From NCBI RefSeq assembly GCF_019976975.1, contig NZ_AP024630.1:4092001-4156000 (forward strand): a stretch of 64,000 nt of DNA. The letters run 5' to 3'. Below, piece after piece: positions 8,532 to 17,276 of this stretch (the stretch's first letter is position 1; every line of letters begins with the position of its first letter). A program made the translations under genes and the position numbers. The notes under the pieces are model-generated. The model saw nothing but the letters and a program-made list of their open reading frames with translations. It did no database searches and was not told the origin of the DNA. Origin of the DNA: Arthrobacter sp. NtRootA1. GTDB taxonomy: Bacteria; Actinomycetota; Actinomycetes; Actinomycetales; Micrococcaceae.

Positions 8532-9167
8532 ATGAGCACATTCGAGGGAATTCCGTCCGCAGCCTTCCGCTTCTACGAAGAACTGGAAGAGAACAACAAC
8601 CGCGAGTGGTGGTTGGAGCACAAAGACATCTACGACGCCGCCGTGAAGGAACCGCTGGCGGCGCTCCTTTCGGAGCTGGAGCCTGAGTTCGGGCCGGCGA
8701 AGATCTTCCGGCCAAACAGGGACGTCAGGTTCTCCCAGGACAAGTCGCCCTACAAAACGGCCCAGGGCGCCTTCGCAGCATCACATGAAGGCCTCGGGTT
8801 CTACCTCCAGGTAAGCGCCGATGGTCTGTTGGTCGGTGGGGGCTGCCATTCCTATACTCCCGCGCAATTGGCACGCTTCCGCGCGGCTGTGGACGCTCCT
8901 GACAGTGGAGGGGAACTACAGCAGATTGTGGACGTGGTTGCCGCAGCGGGTTTCGCCATCCAAGGCGAGAAGCTCAAGACAGTTCCGCGGGGCTTCGACA
9001 AAGATCATCCACGGGCCGAGCTCCTGAAGCACAAGTCCTTGTCTGCCGGGGTTGAGGTTGGTGAACCGGAATGGGTCTCCACGCCTTCAGCAAAACAGGA
9101 GATCACGGACCGCTGGGAAGTGCTGAGGCCGCTGGTGGAATGGGTGGGGAAGCACGCTGCGCCCTAG
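8532..9167 (+). CDS. DUF2461 family protein
   Basis: A 211-residue protein matching the DUF2461 (TIGR02453) family: an N-terminal FRFYEELEENNNREWWLEHKDIYD, the central RDVRFSQDKSPYKTAQGA and GFYLQVSADGLLVGGGCH. The biochemical role of the family is unknown to me. It stands alone between the katA terminator and a bidirectional terminator at 9228. Length is typical of the family. Confidence 0.88.
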   Translation: MSTFEGIPSAAFRFYEELEENNNREWWLEHKDIYDAAVKEPLAALLSELEPEFGPAKIFRPNRDVRFSQDKSPYKTAQGAFAASHEGLGFYLQVSADGLLVGGGCHSYTPAQLARFRAAVDAPDSGGELQQIVDVVAAAGFAIQGEKLKTVPRGFDKDHPRAELLKHKSLSAGVEVGEPEWVSTPSAKQEITDRWEVLRPLVEWVGKHAAP

Positions 9168-9227
9168 GTTTTGGTCCTCACCCGGAACAGCGCGCGGTCC
9201 ATCGTCAGTCGAGCGCCCAGGAACACC

Positions 9228-9262
9228 AAAAGCGCCCGGGAATTGATGCTCCCGAGCGCTTT
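9228..9262. terminator. Bidirectional terminator between convergent genes
   Basis: AAAGCGCCCGGGA and TCCCGAGCGCTTT pair with one mismatch around a short loop. A-rich sequence on one side and T-rich on the other let it work in both directions, between the DUF2461 gene and the APC permease. Confidence 0.85.
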
Positions 9263-9307
9263 CGATGGTGATTCAAGCCAGCTGTCTGACAAGCAGCTGG
9301 AATTGGT

Positions 9308-10864
9308 TTAGACCTTGGTGAAGGAGTCTTCGTCCTCGTCGCCCTGGACCGCGGGGTTTGCAGAATCGCCATTGACGGCTGCCCTGGCTGAAGCGAACTT
9401 CTCGTTGAGCCGCGAGTGGCGCTGCCCGTAGGCGAAGTAGATGACCATGCCGATGATCAGCCAAATCGCGAAGAAGATCCAGGTTTCCACTGCCAGGTTG
9501 GTCATGAGGTAGATGCACAGGATGGCGGACACCCAGGGCAGGACCTTGCCGAAGGGGACCCGGAACGCAGGCTTGAGGTCAGGACGCTTCTTGCGCAGCA
9601 CCAGGATGCCCAGGCTGACCATCACAAAGGCGGACAGCGTTCCAATGTTGATCATTTCCTCAAGGAGATCCACGTTGGTCAGCCCGGCCACCAGGGCCAC
9701 TGCCGCACCACAGATAATCTGCAGGCGTGCAGGGGTGGAGCGCTTGTCGCTGGTCTTGGAGAGGGATCGCGGGAGCAGTCCATCGCGGCTCATGGCCAAC
9801 ACCACACGGGAAAGGCCCATGAGCAGCACCATGATCACCGTCGTCAGGCCAACCAGGGAGCCGAAGGCAATGACCTTTGCGGCGTCGTTGTTGCCCACGG
9901 CCTCGAAAGCTGTGGTCAGCGTGGGGTTCTTTTCCTCAGCAAGCTGGGTGTAGGAGACCATGCCGGTCAGGGCAAGGGAGACCAGGATGTAGAGCAGCGT
10001 GACCACTGCCAGGCCGCCGAAGATACCGCGGGGCAGCGTCTTCTGCGGGTTCTTTACCTCTTCCGCGGAGGTCGCAACGACGTCGAAGCCGATGAAGGCG
10101 AAGAACACCAGGGCAGCCCCGGCGAAGATGCCCAAGGTGCCGTACTGGGCAGGAGCAGCACCGGTCAGGAAGCCGAAGAAGGACTGCTTCATGACATCAG
10201 CGGCACCCGTTCCGGAAGTGGGCTCGGAGGCGGGAATGAAGGGGGTGTAGTTGGAGAACTTCACATAGCTAAAGCCCACAACGATCACGAACAGCACTAC
10301 GGCGATCTTGATCAAAGTGAAGATGTTGCCCACGCGCGCGGACAACTTCGTCCCCAGCACCAGCAGCACGGTGAAGATCGCGACAATCAGGAAGGCGCCC
10401 CAATAGAGGTCAACGCCGCCCAGGCTGAGCGCCGGCGGAATGTCCAGGCCCATCAGGGCGAAGACTTTGCTGAGGTAGATGCCCCAGTACTTGGCGATCA
10501 CCGCGGCAGCAGTAAAGAGTTCGAGGATGAGGTTCCATCCAATGATCCACGCGAGCACCTCGCCCATGGTGGCGTAAGTGAAGACGTAGGCGGAGCCTGC
10601 CACGGGAATTGCCGTGGCGAATTCGGCATAGCACATGATGGCCAAGGCGCACGTGACGGCTGCGATGGCAAAGGAGATGGTGACGGCCGGGCCGGCAAAG
10701 TTTGCGGCAGCCTTGGCGCCAACGGAGAAGATACCGGCACCGACAGCGACGGCGACACCCATGATCATCAGGTCCCAGGTACTGAGGCTTCGCTTCAGCT
10801 TGCGCCCGGGCTCGTCGGCGTCGGCGATCGACTGCTCGATCGACTTGGTCCTGAAAATGTTCAT
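9308..10864 (-). CDS. APC-superfamily amino acid permease (CAT/YfnA type)
   Basis: A 518-residue permease with about 12-14 membrane segments. The first helix segment (LMIMGVAVAVGAGIFSVGAKAAANFAG) has the glycine-rich substrate-binding motif of the amino acid-polyamine-organocation superfamily. The segment FFAFIGFDVVATSAEEVKNPQKTLPRGI is the consensus hallmark of cationic amino acid transporter-like members. The C-terminus is acidic (EDEDSFTKV). No partner gene clarifies the substrate. The gene is monocistronic. Confidence 0.9.
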   Translation of the reverse strand: MNIFRTKSIEQSIADADEPGRKLKRSLSTWDLMIMGVAVAVGAGIFSVGAKAAANFAGPAVTISFAIAAVTCALAIMCYAEFATAIPVAGSAYVFTYATMGEVLAWIIGWNLILELFTAAAVIAKYWGIYLSKVFALMGLDIPPALSLGGVDLYWGAFLIVAIFTVLLVLGTKLSARVGNIFTLIKIAVVLFVIVVGFSYVKFSNYTPFIPASEPTSGTGAADVMKQSFFGFLTGAAPAQYGTLGIFAGAALVFFAFIGFDVVATSAEEVKNPQKTLPRGIFGGLAVVTLLYILVSLALTGMVSYTQLAEEKNPTLTTAFEAVGNNDAAKVIAFGSLVGLTTVIMVLLMGLSRVVLAMSRDGLLPRSLSKTSDKRSTPARLQIICGAAVALVAGLTNVDLLEEMINIGTLSAFVMVSLGILVLRKKRPDLKPAFRVPFGKVLPWVSAILCIYLMTNLAVETWIFFAIWLIIGMVIYFAYGQRHSRLNEKFASARAAVNGDSANPAVQGDEDEDSFTKV

Positions 10865-10986
10865 AAAAATGCCACATTCTGGATGGGGGTGGTATAGGAC
10901 TCATCAAGAATAGTGTCCGGTCAGTGGACGGCCATATTTATCCCAGATAGTGAGACGGCCTGCGAGTCCACGTTACTGATGTGACT

Positions 10987-11019
10987 GGTGTGACGGAGGC
11001 TAGTAGCCCCCGTCACACC
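10987..11019 (-). terminator. Hairpin after the alcohol/aldehyde dehydrogenase operon
   Basis: GGTGTGACGG and its complement enclose an inner GGCT/AGCC pairing, giving a 15-bp stem with one mismatch and a 3-base loop. It starts one base past the DUF779 stop codon (11021) on the operon strand. No clear U-tract follows. Confidence 0.65.
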
Positions 11020-11020
11020 G

Positions 11021-11455
11021 CTAAACACTTGGGACGTTCCAGTCCATGAGGGTGGAGCGGATCAGGAACCGCTTCCCCTCCGGGGACTCGATAGAGAAGC
11101 CGCTTCCACGGCCTGGGACCACGTCAACGGTGAGATGGGTGTGGGACCAGTAGGCGAACTGTTCCCTGGACATCCAGAACTCGAGAGGCTTTGGGTCCTG
11201 GCCCGCTCCGGTTCCGATGCCTGCACTGATATCGAACCGGCCCAGGAGCACATCTGAATCACCAGTGAGGAACTCGCCCGCCGGGTAGCACATGGGAGCG
11301 GAACCGTCGCAACAACCACCGGATTGATGGAACATGAGCGGGCCATGCTGCTCCCAGAGCTTCCGCAGTAGTTCGACGGAGGCCGCGGTGAGCGCCACCC
11401 GGGAAAAGGTCTCCCCGGCGAGCGTCACCGCAGCTTCCAATAGGGGTTGGTCCAT
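11021..11455 (-). CDS. DUF779 family protein, cotranscribed with alcohol dehydrogenase
   Basis: A 144-residue DUF779 protein, recognisable by HGPLMFHQSGGCCDGSAPMC and by the C-terminal FLIRSTLMDWN. Genes of this family commonly sit next to acetaldehyde dehydrogenases. The cysteine-rich GGCCDG..PMC cluster could bind metal, but that is inference. The start overlaps the upstream adh stop by one base (TGATG), indicating translational coupling, so it is the third gene of the operon. Its biochemical role is not established to my knowledge. Confidence 0.88.
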   Translation of the reverse strand: MDQPLLEAAVTLAGETFSRVALTAASVELLRKLWEQHGPLMFHQSGGCCDGSAPMCYPAGEFLTGDSDVLLGRFDISAGIGTGAGQDPKPLEFWMSREQFAYWSHTHLTVDVVPGRGSGFSIESPEGKRFLIRSTLMDWNVPSV

Positions 11456-12477
11456 CAGAACTTCAGAACCACTCGGCCATCGATCTTGGCGTGCTTCATC
11501 TCGTCAAAGACCGCGTTGACCTCGGACAACTCACGCGTGGAGACCGTGGGTTTGATCTTGCCTTGTGCGTAGAACTCCAGCGCTTCCTCAAGATCCTGGC
11601 GGGTGCCCACAATCGATCCCCGCACAGTGAGCCCCTTGAGGACGATCTCGAAAATGGGCGCCGGGAAGTCACCGGGAGGAAGCCCATTGAAGACGATGGT
11701 CCCGCCACGGCGTGCCATTCCGATCGCTTGCCCGAAGGCAGAGGGGTGCACCGCCGTTACGAGGACACCGTGGCAGCCGCCGGTTTCGCGCTGGATGACC
11801 TCTGCTGGATCCTCATGCAGTGCGTTGACCGTTAGTTCAGCGCCGTGTTCCCTGGCCAACGCCAGCTTGTCGTCGGCAATATCAACGGCGGCCACACGAA
11901 GTCCCATGGCCACTGCATACTGGACCGCGATGTGTCCCAATCCGCCGATTCCGGAGATGGTGACCCACTGGCCAGGCCTGGCTTCGGTCATCTTCAGTCC
12001 CTTGTAGACGGTGACTCCGGCGCACAATACCGGGGCAACCTCCACAGGATCCGAGCCCTTCGGGATGCGGGCTGCAAAACGTGTGTCCACCAACATGTAC
12101 TCGCCGAACGAACCGTCCACGCTGTAGCCACCGTTCTGCTGGGACTCGCACAGCGTTTCCCATCCAGTTCGGCAGTACTGGCAATCTCCGCAGGCAGACC
12201 ACAGCCAGGCGTTTCCAACCATGTCCCCCACCGCGACGTCCGTTACTCCTTCGCCGAGCGCCACTACTTCGCCCACTCCCTCGTGACCGGGCACGAACGG
12301 AGGGGTGGGTTTGACCGGCCAGTCACCTTCGGCAGCGTGCAGGTCCGTATGGCATACCCCCGACGTGATCAGGCGCACCAGCGCTTGGCCGGGACCCGGC
12401 GTCGGCCTTTCCACGTCCATGACCTTAAGGTCGGTTCCGAACTCCGTAACTACTGCAGCTTGCATGGTTGTGGACAT
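11455..12477 (-). CDS. Zinc-dependent alcohol dehydrogenase (AdhP/AdhA type)
   Basis: A 340-residue medium-chain dehydrogenase oxidising primary alcohols to aldehydes with NAD. The start at 12477 (MSTTMQAAVV) is chosen because AAAGGAG lies just upstream; a longer in-frame start at 12567 overlaps the intergenic region. Catalytic zinc ligands are visible in SGVCHTDLHAAEGDW and PGHEGVGEVV. The structural zinc lobe appears as CGDCQYCRTGWETLC, and the nucleotide-binding fold as ISGIGGLGHIAVQYA. It lies between an aldehyde dehydrogenase and DUF779, so ethanol to acetate is the likely route. Confidence 0.94.
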   Translation of the reverse strand: MSTTMQAAVVTEFGTDLKVMDVERPTPGPGQALVRLITSGVCHTDLHAAEGDWPVKPTPPFVPGHEGVGEVVALGEGVTDVAVGDMVGNAWLWSACGDCQYCRTGWETLCESQQNGGYSVDGSFGEYMLVDTRFAARIPKGSDPVEVAPVLCAGVTVYKGLKMTEARPGQWVTISGIGGLGHIAVQYAVAMGLRVAAVDIADDKLALAREHGAELTVNALHEDPAEVIQRETGGCHGVLVTAVHPSAFGQAIGMARRGGTIVFNGLPPGDFPAPIFEIVLKGLTVRGSIVGTRQDLEEALEFYAQGKIKPTVSTRELSEVNAVFDEMKHAKIDGRVVLKF

Positions 12478-12571
12478 TGACGATCTCCTTTGATCTCTAT
12501 GAATGAAGCGGATGGTGCACAGCCAATGCCCCTTGCGAACGCGATGAGGGGCATCAGCTGTGCACAAATTC

Positions 12572-14095
12572 CTAGAAGAAGCCGAGTTTGTTCTCGTTGT
12601 AGCTGACCAGGAGGTTCTTGGTCTGCTGGTAGTGGTCCAGCATCATCGCGTGGTTTTCACGGCCAATGCCTGAGGACTTATAGCCACCGAAAGCGGCACC
12701 TGCCGGATAGGCGTGGTAGTTGTTGACCCAGACGCGGCCGGCTTGGATTTCGCGGCCGGCGCGGTAGGCGACATTTCCGTTGCGCGACCAAACCCCGGCG
12801 CCCAAACCGTAGAGGGTGTCGTTGGCGATGCCGATTGCGTCGTTGTAGTCACTGAATTTGGTCACCGAGACCACAGGTCCGAAGATCTCCTCCTGGAAGA
12901 TGCGCATCCGGTTGTGTCCCTCGAAGATGGTGGGCTGGACGTAGTAGCCGCCGGCAAGGTCACCGGAAAGCTCTGCCCGTGCGCCGCCCGTGAGGACCTT
13001 GGCGCCCTCCTGCTTTCCAATGTCGATGTAGGAGAGGATCTTCTCCAGCTGGTCGTTGGAAGCCTGGGCACCGATCTGGGTTTCCGTGTCCAGCGGGTTG
13101 CCCTGGATGATCTTGTTGGTGCGGGCGACGACGTCAGCCATGAAGGAGTCGTAAATCCCCTCCTGGACCAAGGCACGTGACGGGCAAGTGCAGACCTCGC
13201 CCTGGTTGAAGGCGAACAGCGTGAAGCCCTCCTGTGCTTTGTCGTAAAAGGCGTCATTCTGGGCTGCGACGTCGTCGAAGAAGATGTTGGGGCTCTTGCC
13301 GCCAAGTTCCAACGTGACAGGGATGAGGTTGTTGGACGCGTACTGGCTGATAAGCCGGCCCGTGGTTGTCTCGCCAGTGAAGGCGATCTTGCGGATACGG
13401 GGGCTGGAAGCCAGCGGCTTTCCGGCTTCCACGCCGAAACCATTGACGACGTTCACTACGCCTGCGGGCAGCAGGTCACCGATCAATTCCATCAGTACCA
13501 GGATCGACGTTGGCGTCTGCTCGGCTGGCTTAAGCACCACGGCGTTACCTGCGGCAAGCGCGGGGGCCAGCTTCCACACGGCCATGAGGATGGGAAAGTT
13601 CCAGGGGATGATCTGGCCCACCACGCCCAGCGGTTCCTTGAAGTGGTAGGCGGTGGTGTCCTCGTCGAGCTGGGAAAGGTGGCCCTCCTGGGCACGGACA
13701 GCCGAAGCGAAGTAGCGGAAGTGATCGGCAGCCAAGGGAATGTCCGCGTTGAGGGTCTCCCGGACGGGCTTGCCGTTGTCCCACGTCTCCGCAACGGCGA
13801 GCAGCTCCACGTTCTCGTCGATCCGGTCCGCGATCTTGTTCAGAATCGCGGCGCGTTCCGTGGCTGACGTTTTGCCCCATGAGGGCGCGACCTTGTGCGC
13901 GGCGTCGAGTGCCAGTTCGATGTCCTCGGATGTGCCACGGGCAACTTCGCAGAAAGCTTTGCCTGTGACGGGCGTGATGTTTTCGAAGTAGGCGCCCTTG
14001 ACGGGAGCAACCCATTCCCCGCCGATCCAGTTCTCGTACCGGTCCTTGAAGGTGACCTTCGAACCCTCGGCACCCGGCTGTGCATAAACGGTCAT
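12572..14095 (-). CDS. Aldehyde dehydrogenase (acetaldehyde, ExaC/AldB type)
   Basis: A 507-residue NAD-dependent aldehyde dehydrogenase. The catalytic Glu is in VTLELGGKSPNIFF and the nucleophilic Cys in NQGEVCTCPSRAL, the CTCPSR form typical of ExaC/AldB acetaldehyde dehydrogenases. The C-terminal GGYKSSGIGRENHAMMLDHYQQTKNLL is also characteristic. It is the first gene of the operon, with AAAGGAG eight bases before ATG. The promoter region between it and the upstream regulator contains two inverted repeats. Confidence 0.95.
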   Translation of the reverse strand: MTVYAQPGAEGSKVTFKDRYENWIGGEWVAPVKGAYFENITPVTGKAFCEVARGTSEDIELALDAAHKVAPSWGKTSATERAAILNKIADRIDENVELLAVAETWDNGKPVRETLNADIPLAADHFRYFASAVRAQEGHLSQLDEDTTAYHFKEPLGVVGQIIPWNFPILMAVWKLAPALAAGNAVVLKPAEQTPTSILVLMELIGDLLPAGVVNVVNGFGVEAGKPLASSPRIRKIAFTGETTTGRLISQYASNNLIPVTLELGGKSPNIFFDDVAAQNDAFYDKAQEGFTLFAFNQGEVCTCPSRALVQEGIYDSFMADVVARTNKIIQGNPLDTETQIGAQASNDQLEKILSYIDIGKQEGAKVLTGGARAELSGDLAGGYYVQPTIFEGHNRMRIFQEEIFGPVVSVTKFSDYNDAIGIANDTLYGLGAGVWSRNGNVAYRAGREIQAGRVWVNNYHAYPAGAAFGGYKSSGIGRENHAMMLDHYQQTKNLLVSYNENKLGFF

Positions 14096-14176
14096 TGCTA
14101 GCTCCTTTGCTGCGAATCACGGTGGCTGTCGCCATTGATTCGAGCCTAGGAGCGGGCAGGTTGCAGCTACGTTGCA

Positions 14177-14200
14177 ACAGTGTGAGTCAGCTCACGCTGT
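14177..14200 (-). promoter_or_regulatory. 24-bp palindrome upstream of aldehyde dehydrogenase, operator-like
   Basis: Arms ACAGTGTGAG and CTCACGCTGT pair with one mismatch around TCAG. The core TGTGAGTCAGCTCACG resembles a CRP-type TGTGA-N6-TCACA site. It lies about 80 bases before the aldehyde dehydrogenase start and overlaps the regulator's stop codon. A second, weaker inverted repeat (GTTGCA...TGCAAC) lies next to it at about 14159-14177. It could equally act as the regulator's terminator. Confidence 0.45.
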
Positions 14201-15535
14201 CAATTCCGTGTCGATCCGTTCAAGGTCCGCCACGACGGCGGCCCGCTTGGGTGAGCGCGGCGGCAGCAGCTTCAGCACGGCAAGGCGGAGTTCGACGTCG
14301 TACTTCGCCTCGGGCAGCTCAGCGTACTTCAGGAGTGACTCAACGCTGCCATCGCTGAGCAGCGCTTCCCGCAACAGATGCGCAACCCGCTCACGCAACT
14401 GCACGACGCCGGGAGCCTCCGAGCGCGGCAGGACTGCTCCTTTGTAAATCTCCAAGGCGATCCGGTGGGCACCGCGCTGCAGGCAACTGAGCACCTGGCC
14501 CGAATCGGGAAGCAACTCGACAGGCAAGCGGTAGGGCCTCGATTCTGGAACCGCCTCGGGGCTGAGCTCCTGGAGAACCTTGCGCAGGCGCACCATTTCC
14601 GCCCGCAACGTCACCGGCGATCCATCTCCGGGGTACAGCTGCGCGCAGAGGTCATCCGCGCTGAGGCCGGCCGGTTGGCTACAGAGGATGGCCAGGATTT
14701 CGCTGTGCCGGGCCGACAGGGAAACCGTCCGGCCATCAATGCTGAGAAGGGCCTGGTCGCGGCCCAACAACTGCAGGCTATTGCGGTAAAGAGTGTGGCT
14801 GGAAGCGGAAATTGAGCTCCGGCGTCGCGGTTTTTCCCGTACGGCAGCAGCGAGCTGGAGACGCTCGATGCGCAACTGCGCCTGCGCGGCCGCAACGGTT
14901 GCTTCCACCAGGGATACCGTGTGCGGGGCAACCGCGGTCTCCGTTCCGGTGATGTCCACGACGCCCAACACGGCACCGGAATCGGGATCATGGAAGGGAA
15001 CAGCAGTACAACTCCACGGGTGCACTGATCTCTTGAAGTGCTCGGCACCGGAGATCTGGATGCTGCGATCCAAGGCAAGCGCCGTCCCGGGGGCACTTGT
15101 ACCCACTGAGGCTTCGGACCAGTCGGAGCCCGCAACGAACATCATTCCCTCGGCCCTGCGCTGCATGACGGGATCGCCATCCACCCACAAAAGCCGCCCG
15201 ACGTCATCTCCCACCGCGACGAGCAGCCCACTGTCATGGCTGGGCTGGACCAGCAACTTCCTGATGACCGGCATGATCGCGGCCAGCGGGTGTTGACGGC
15301 GGTAGTCCTCCAGTTCGTCGCGGTCCATCGCGAGTGGCGCTTCCGGAACATCGGGATTGGCCAGCAGGTTGGCCGAACGCTGCCAGGATTCGCGCACCAA
15401 GCGTCGGAGGCCGGAGATTTCCTCCGGAGCCCCGGCCCGCAGCATATCCAGTTGTTCGTGGCTCGCCAGGGCGCGCTTCTGCAGAAGCCTCCCGGCTTCG
15501 CTGCCTGGAACAGGCGGATGGATTGGATTCCTCAT
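14192..15535 (-). CDS. GAF-domain transcriptional regulator of the alcohol/aldehyde operon (AcoR-like)
   Basis: A 447-residue regulator. Residues about 40-210 form a GAF-type sensor as seen in AcoR-like activators (LRRLVRESWQRSANLL, LLVAVGDDVGRLLWVDGD, EASVGTSAPGTALALD, HPWSCTAVPFHDPDSGAVLGVVDITG). There is no sigma-54 AAA+ domain. The C-terminal half has a winged-helix-like part (VSLSARHSEILAILCSQPAGLSADDLCAQLYPG). It sits directly upstream of the aldehyde dehydrogenase on the same strand, so it most likely controls that operon. The ligand is unknown. Confidence 0.85.
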   Translation of the reverse strand: MRNPIHPPVPGSEAGRLLQKRALASHEQLDMLRAGAPEEISGLRRLVRESWQRSANLLANPDVPEAPLAMDRDELEDYRRQHPLAAIMPVIRKLLVQPSHDSGLLVAVGDDVGRLLWVDGDPVMQRRAEGMMFVAGSDWSEASVGTSAPGTALALDRSIQISGAEHFKRSVHPWSCTAVPFHDPDSGAVLGVVDITGTETAVAPHTVSLVEATVAAAQAQLRIERLQLAAAVREKPRRRSSISASSHTLYRNSLQLLGRDQALLSIDGRTVSLSARHSEILAILCSQPAGLSADDLCAQLYPGDGSPVTLRAEMVRLRKVLQELSPEAVPESRPYRLPVELLPDSGQVLSCLQRGAHRIALEIYKGAVLPRSEAPGVVQLRERVAHLLREALLSDGSVESLLKYAELPEAKYDVELRLAVLKLLPPRSPKRAAVVADLERIDTELTA

Positions 15536-15684
15536 CGAACTCCCCGGTAATCCGCAATGACAGTGCGCTGCGCATGTGCTGGCGGCACAGTACCCGAAAG
15601 TCTAGTTCCACGAATGGAGTTTGTGTACAGCTGGCGTCTTTTCGGAAGCCGATTCAGGACGTTGGCTCTGCATCATCCCAAGGG

Positions 15685-17157
15685 TTAGCCGCGCGAGATC
15701 TGGATCATTTCCTCACGCGGGACTACCTTGATGCGTTCCCGGATCACGCCATTGCCGTTGCCGGATTCGGACTCCGACTGGGACTGGGACTGGGACTGGG
15801 ACTGGGACCAGGCCGCACCGAGGGCGGCCTCGTGGGCATCCAGGCGGTTCCAGCCCTCCCAAGTGGTGTATTCGATGCCACGTTCCTCGAGGAGATCGAT
15901 GATCGCCTGCGGATCCGGGTTCTCTGCTGGAGGCAACGTCAGCCGGTCTTCGAGGAGGCAGCCGATGGTCTCAAGCGCGTCGCCCTTGGTATGACCGATC
16001 AGGCCCACAGGCCCGCGCTTGATCCAGCCAGTGGCGTAAATTCCCGGTACGGGCTTGCCGTCGGCATCCAGGACGCGACCGCCGTCGTTCGGTATGACAC
16101 CGCGGCGGGCATCGTAGGGAAGTTCCTCAAGCGGCGAGCCGTGGTAGCCGATCGCGCGGTAGACGGACTGCACCGGGTACTCCACGAATTCCCCGGTTCC
16201 CTTGACGTTGCCGGTTCCGTCCAGTTGCATGCGCTCGAACTTGATGCCGGAAACCTTGCCGGGAGTTTCCGGCGAGTCCAGGATTTCCACCGGGCTATGC
16301 AGGAAGTGCAAGTGCAGGCGGCGCGAGGATGGCTGATCGGATTCCGCATGTTCCTCCACCAGCCAGTTGGTCATGGTGTTGACCATGGTCTTGATCTGGT
16401 TGTTGGTACGGATTGCCTCATCGGAGGCTTCATCAAACTCGAAGTCCTCCGGGTACAGCACAATGTCTACGTCGTTGCAGTGGGACAGCTCCCGCAATTC
16501 CAGCGGGGTGAACTTTACTTGTGCAGGACCGCGGCGACCAAACACGTGGACGTCGGTAACAGGCGATTTCTTCAACCCCTCGTACACGTTTTCCGGGATC
16601 TCGGTGACCAGCAGCTCATCGGGGTGCTTGACCAGCATGCGAGCCACGTCAAGGGCAACATTGCCATTGCCGATGACCGCAATCTCCTTGGCATCCAGCG
16701 GCCAATCGCGGGGAACGTCCGGGTGCCCGTCGTACCAGGAAACAAAATCGGCTCCGCCGAAGGACCCGTCCAACCCGATGCCCGGAATGTTCAGGTCCGC
16801 ATCCTTAATGGCCCCCGTGGAGAAGATCACGGCGTCGTAGAAAGCACGGAAATCGTGAAGCGACAGATCCCGGCCGTAGGTCACGTTGCCAAGGAAACGG
16901 ATGTCCCCCCTGTCCAGCACCTTGTGCAGGGCGTTTACGATGCCCTTAATGCGGGGGTGATCCGGTGCCACACCGTAGCGGATCAGCCCATAGGGGGCAG
17001 GGTACGCCTCAAAGAGATCGATGCTGACCTCCACGTCCCCGTCCTTGACCTCGTTGGACTTGGTCAGGATGTCGGCGGCATACACGCCGGCGGGACCGGC
17101 GCCCACGATGGCGACGCGAAGCGGACGTTTGGGGGTGGTTCCGGCTGAGTTGGACAC
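15685..17157 (-). CDS. fprA: Ferredoxin/adrenodoxin-type NADP reductase, paralogue 1 (FprA-like)
   Basis: A 490-residue FAD enzyme of the adrenodoxin reductase/FprA family, transferring electrons between NADPH and ferredoxin. The FAD-binding VAIVGAGPAGVYAADIL lies at the N-terminus, followed by YGLIRYGVAPDHPRIKG and the NADP-binding VIGNGNVALDVARML. It is closely similar to the gene at 29750. It differs near residue 455, where the other copy has a short linker and this one has a low-complexity stretch of SQ and SE pairs encoded by a hexanucleotide repeat. Either enzyme could supply the sulfite reductase at 49 kb. Confidence 0.93.
   Translation of the reverse strand: MSNSAGTTPKRPLRVAIVGAGPAGVYAADILTKSNEVKDGDVEVSIDLFEAYPAPYGLIRYGVAPDHPRIKGIVNALHKVLDRGDIRFLGNVTYGRDLSLHDFRAFYDAVIFSTGAIKDADLNIPGIGLDGSFGGADFVSWYDGHPDVPRDWPLDAKEIAVIGNGNVALDVARMLVKHPDELLVTEIPENVYEGLKKSPVTDVHVFGRRGPAQVKFTPLELRELSHCNDVDIVLYPEDFEFDEASDEAIRTNNQIKTMVNTMTNWLVEEHAESDQPSSRRLHLHFLHSPVEILDSPETPGKVSGIKFERMQLDGTGNVKGTGEFVEYPVQSVYRAIGYHGSPLEELPYDARRGVIPNDGGRVLDADGKPVPGIYATGWIKRGPVGLIGHTKGDALETIGCLLEDRLTLPPAENPDPQAIIDLLEERGIEYTTWEGWNRLDAHEAALGAAWSQSQSQSQSQSESESGNGNGVIRERIKVVPREEMIQISRG
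15776..15807. repeat. Hexanucleotide microsatellite inside fprA copy 1
   Basis: About five tandem copies of GACTGG (TCCCAG on the coding strand) encode alternating Ser-Gln, extending into Ser-Glu and Gly-Asn pairs. Unit length is a multiple of three, so copy-number change would alter linker length without breaking the frame. Confidence 0.9.
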
Positions 17158-17276
17158 CGTAAGCCCTTCCGAAGCAGTAAGCCACGCCGTTGTTGGGGCG
17201 CGCAGATTCCAATTCTAGATGTCTGCCCTGCACCCGGCCTCCTATATGGCGGGAGTCACACGAAAACAGGCGATTG

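Noticed and set aside
15334..17148. 604-residue plus-strand frame opposite the regulator and fprA copy 1
   Set aside because: Shadow of strongly conserved minus-strand genes; no start context or motifs.
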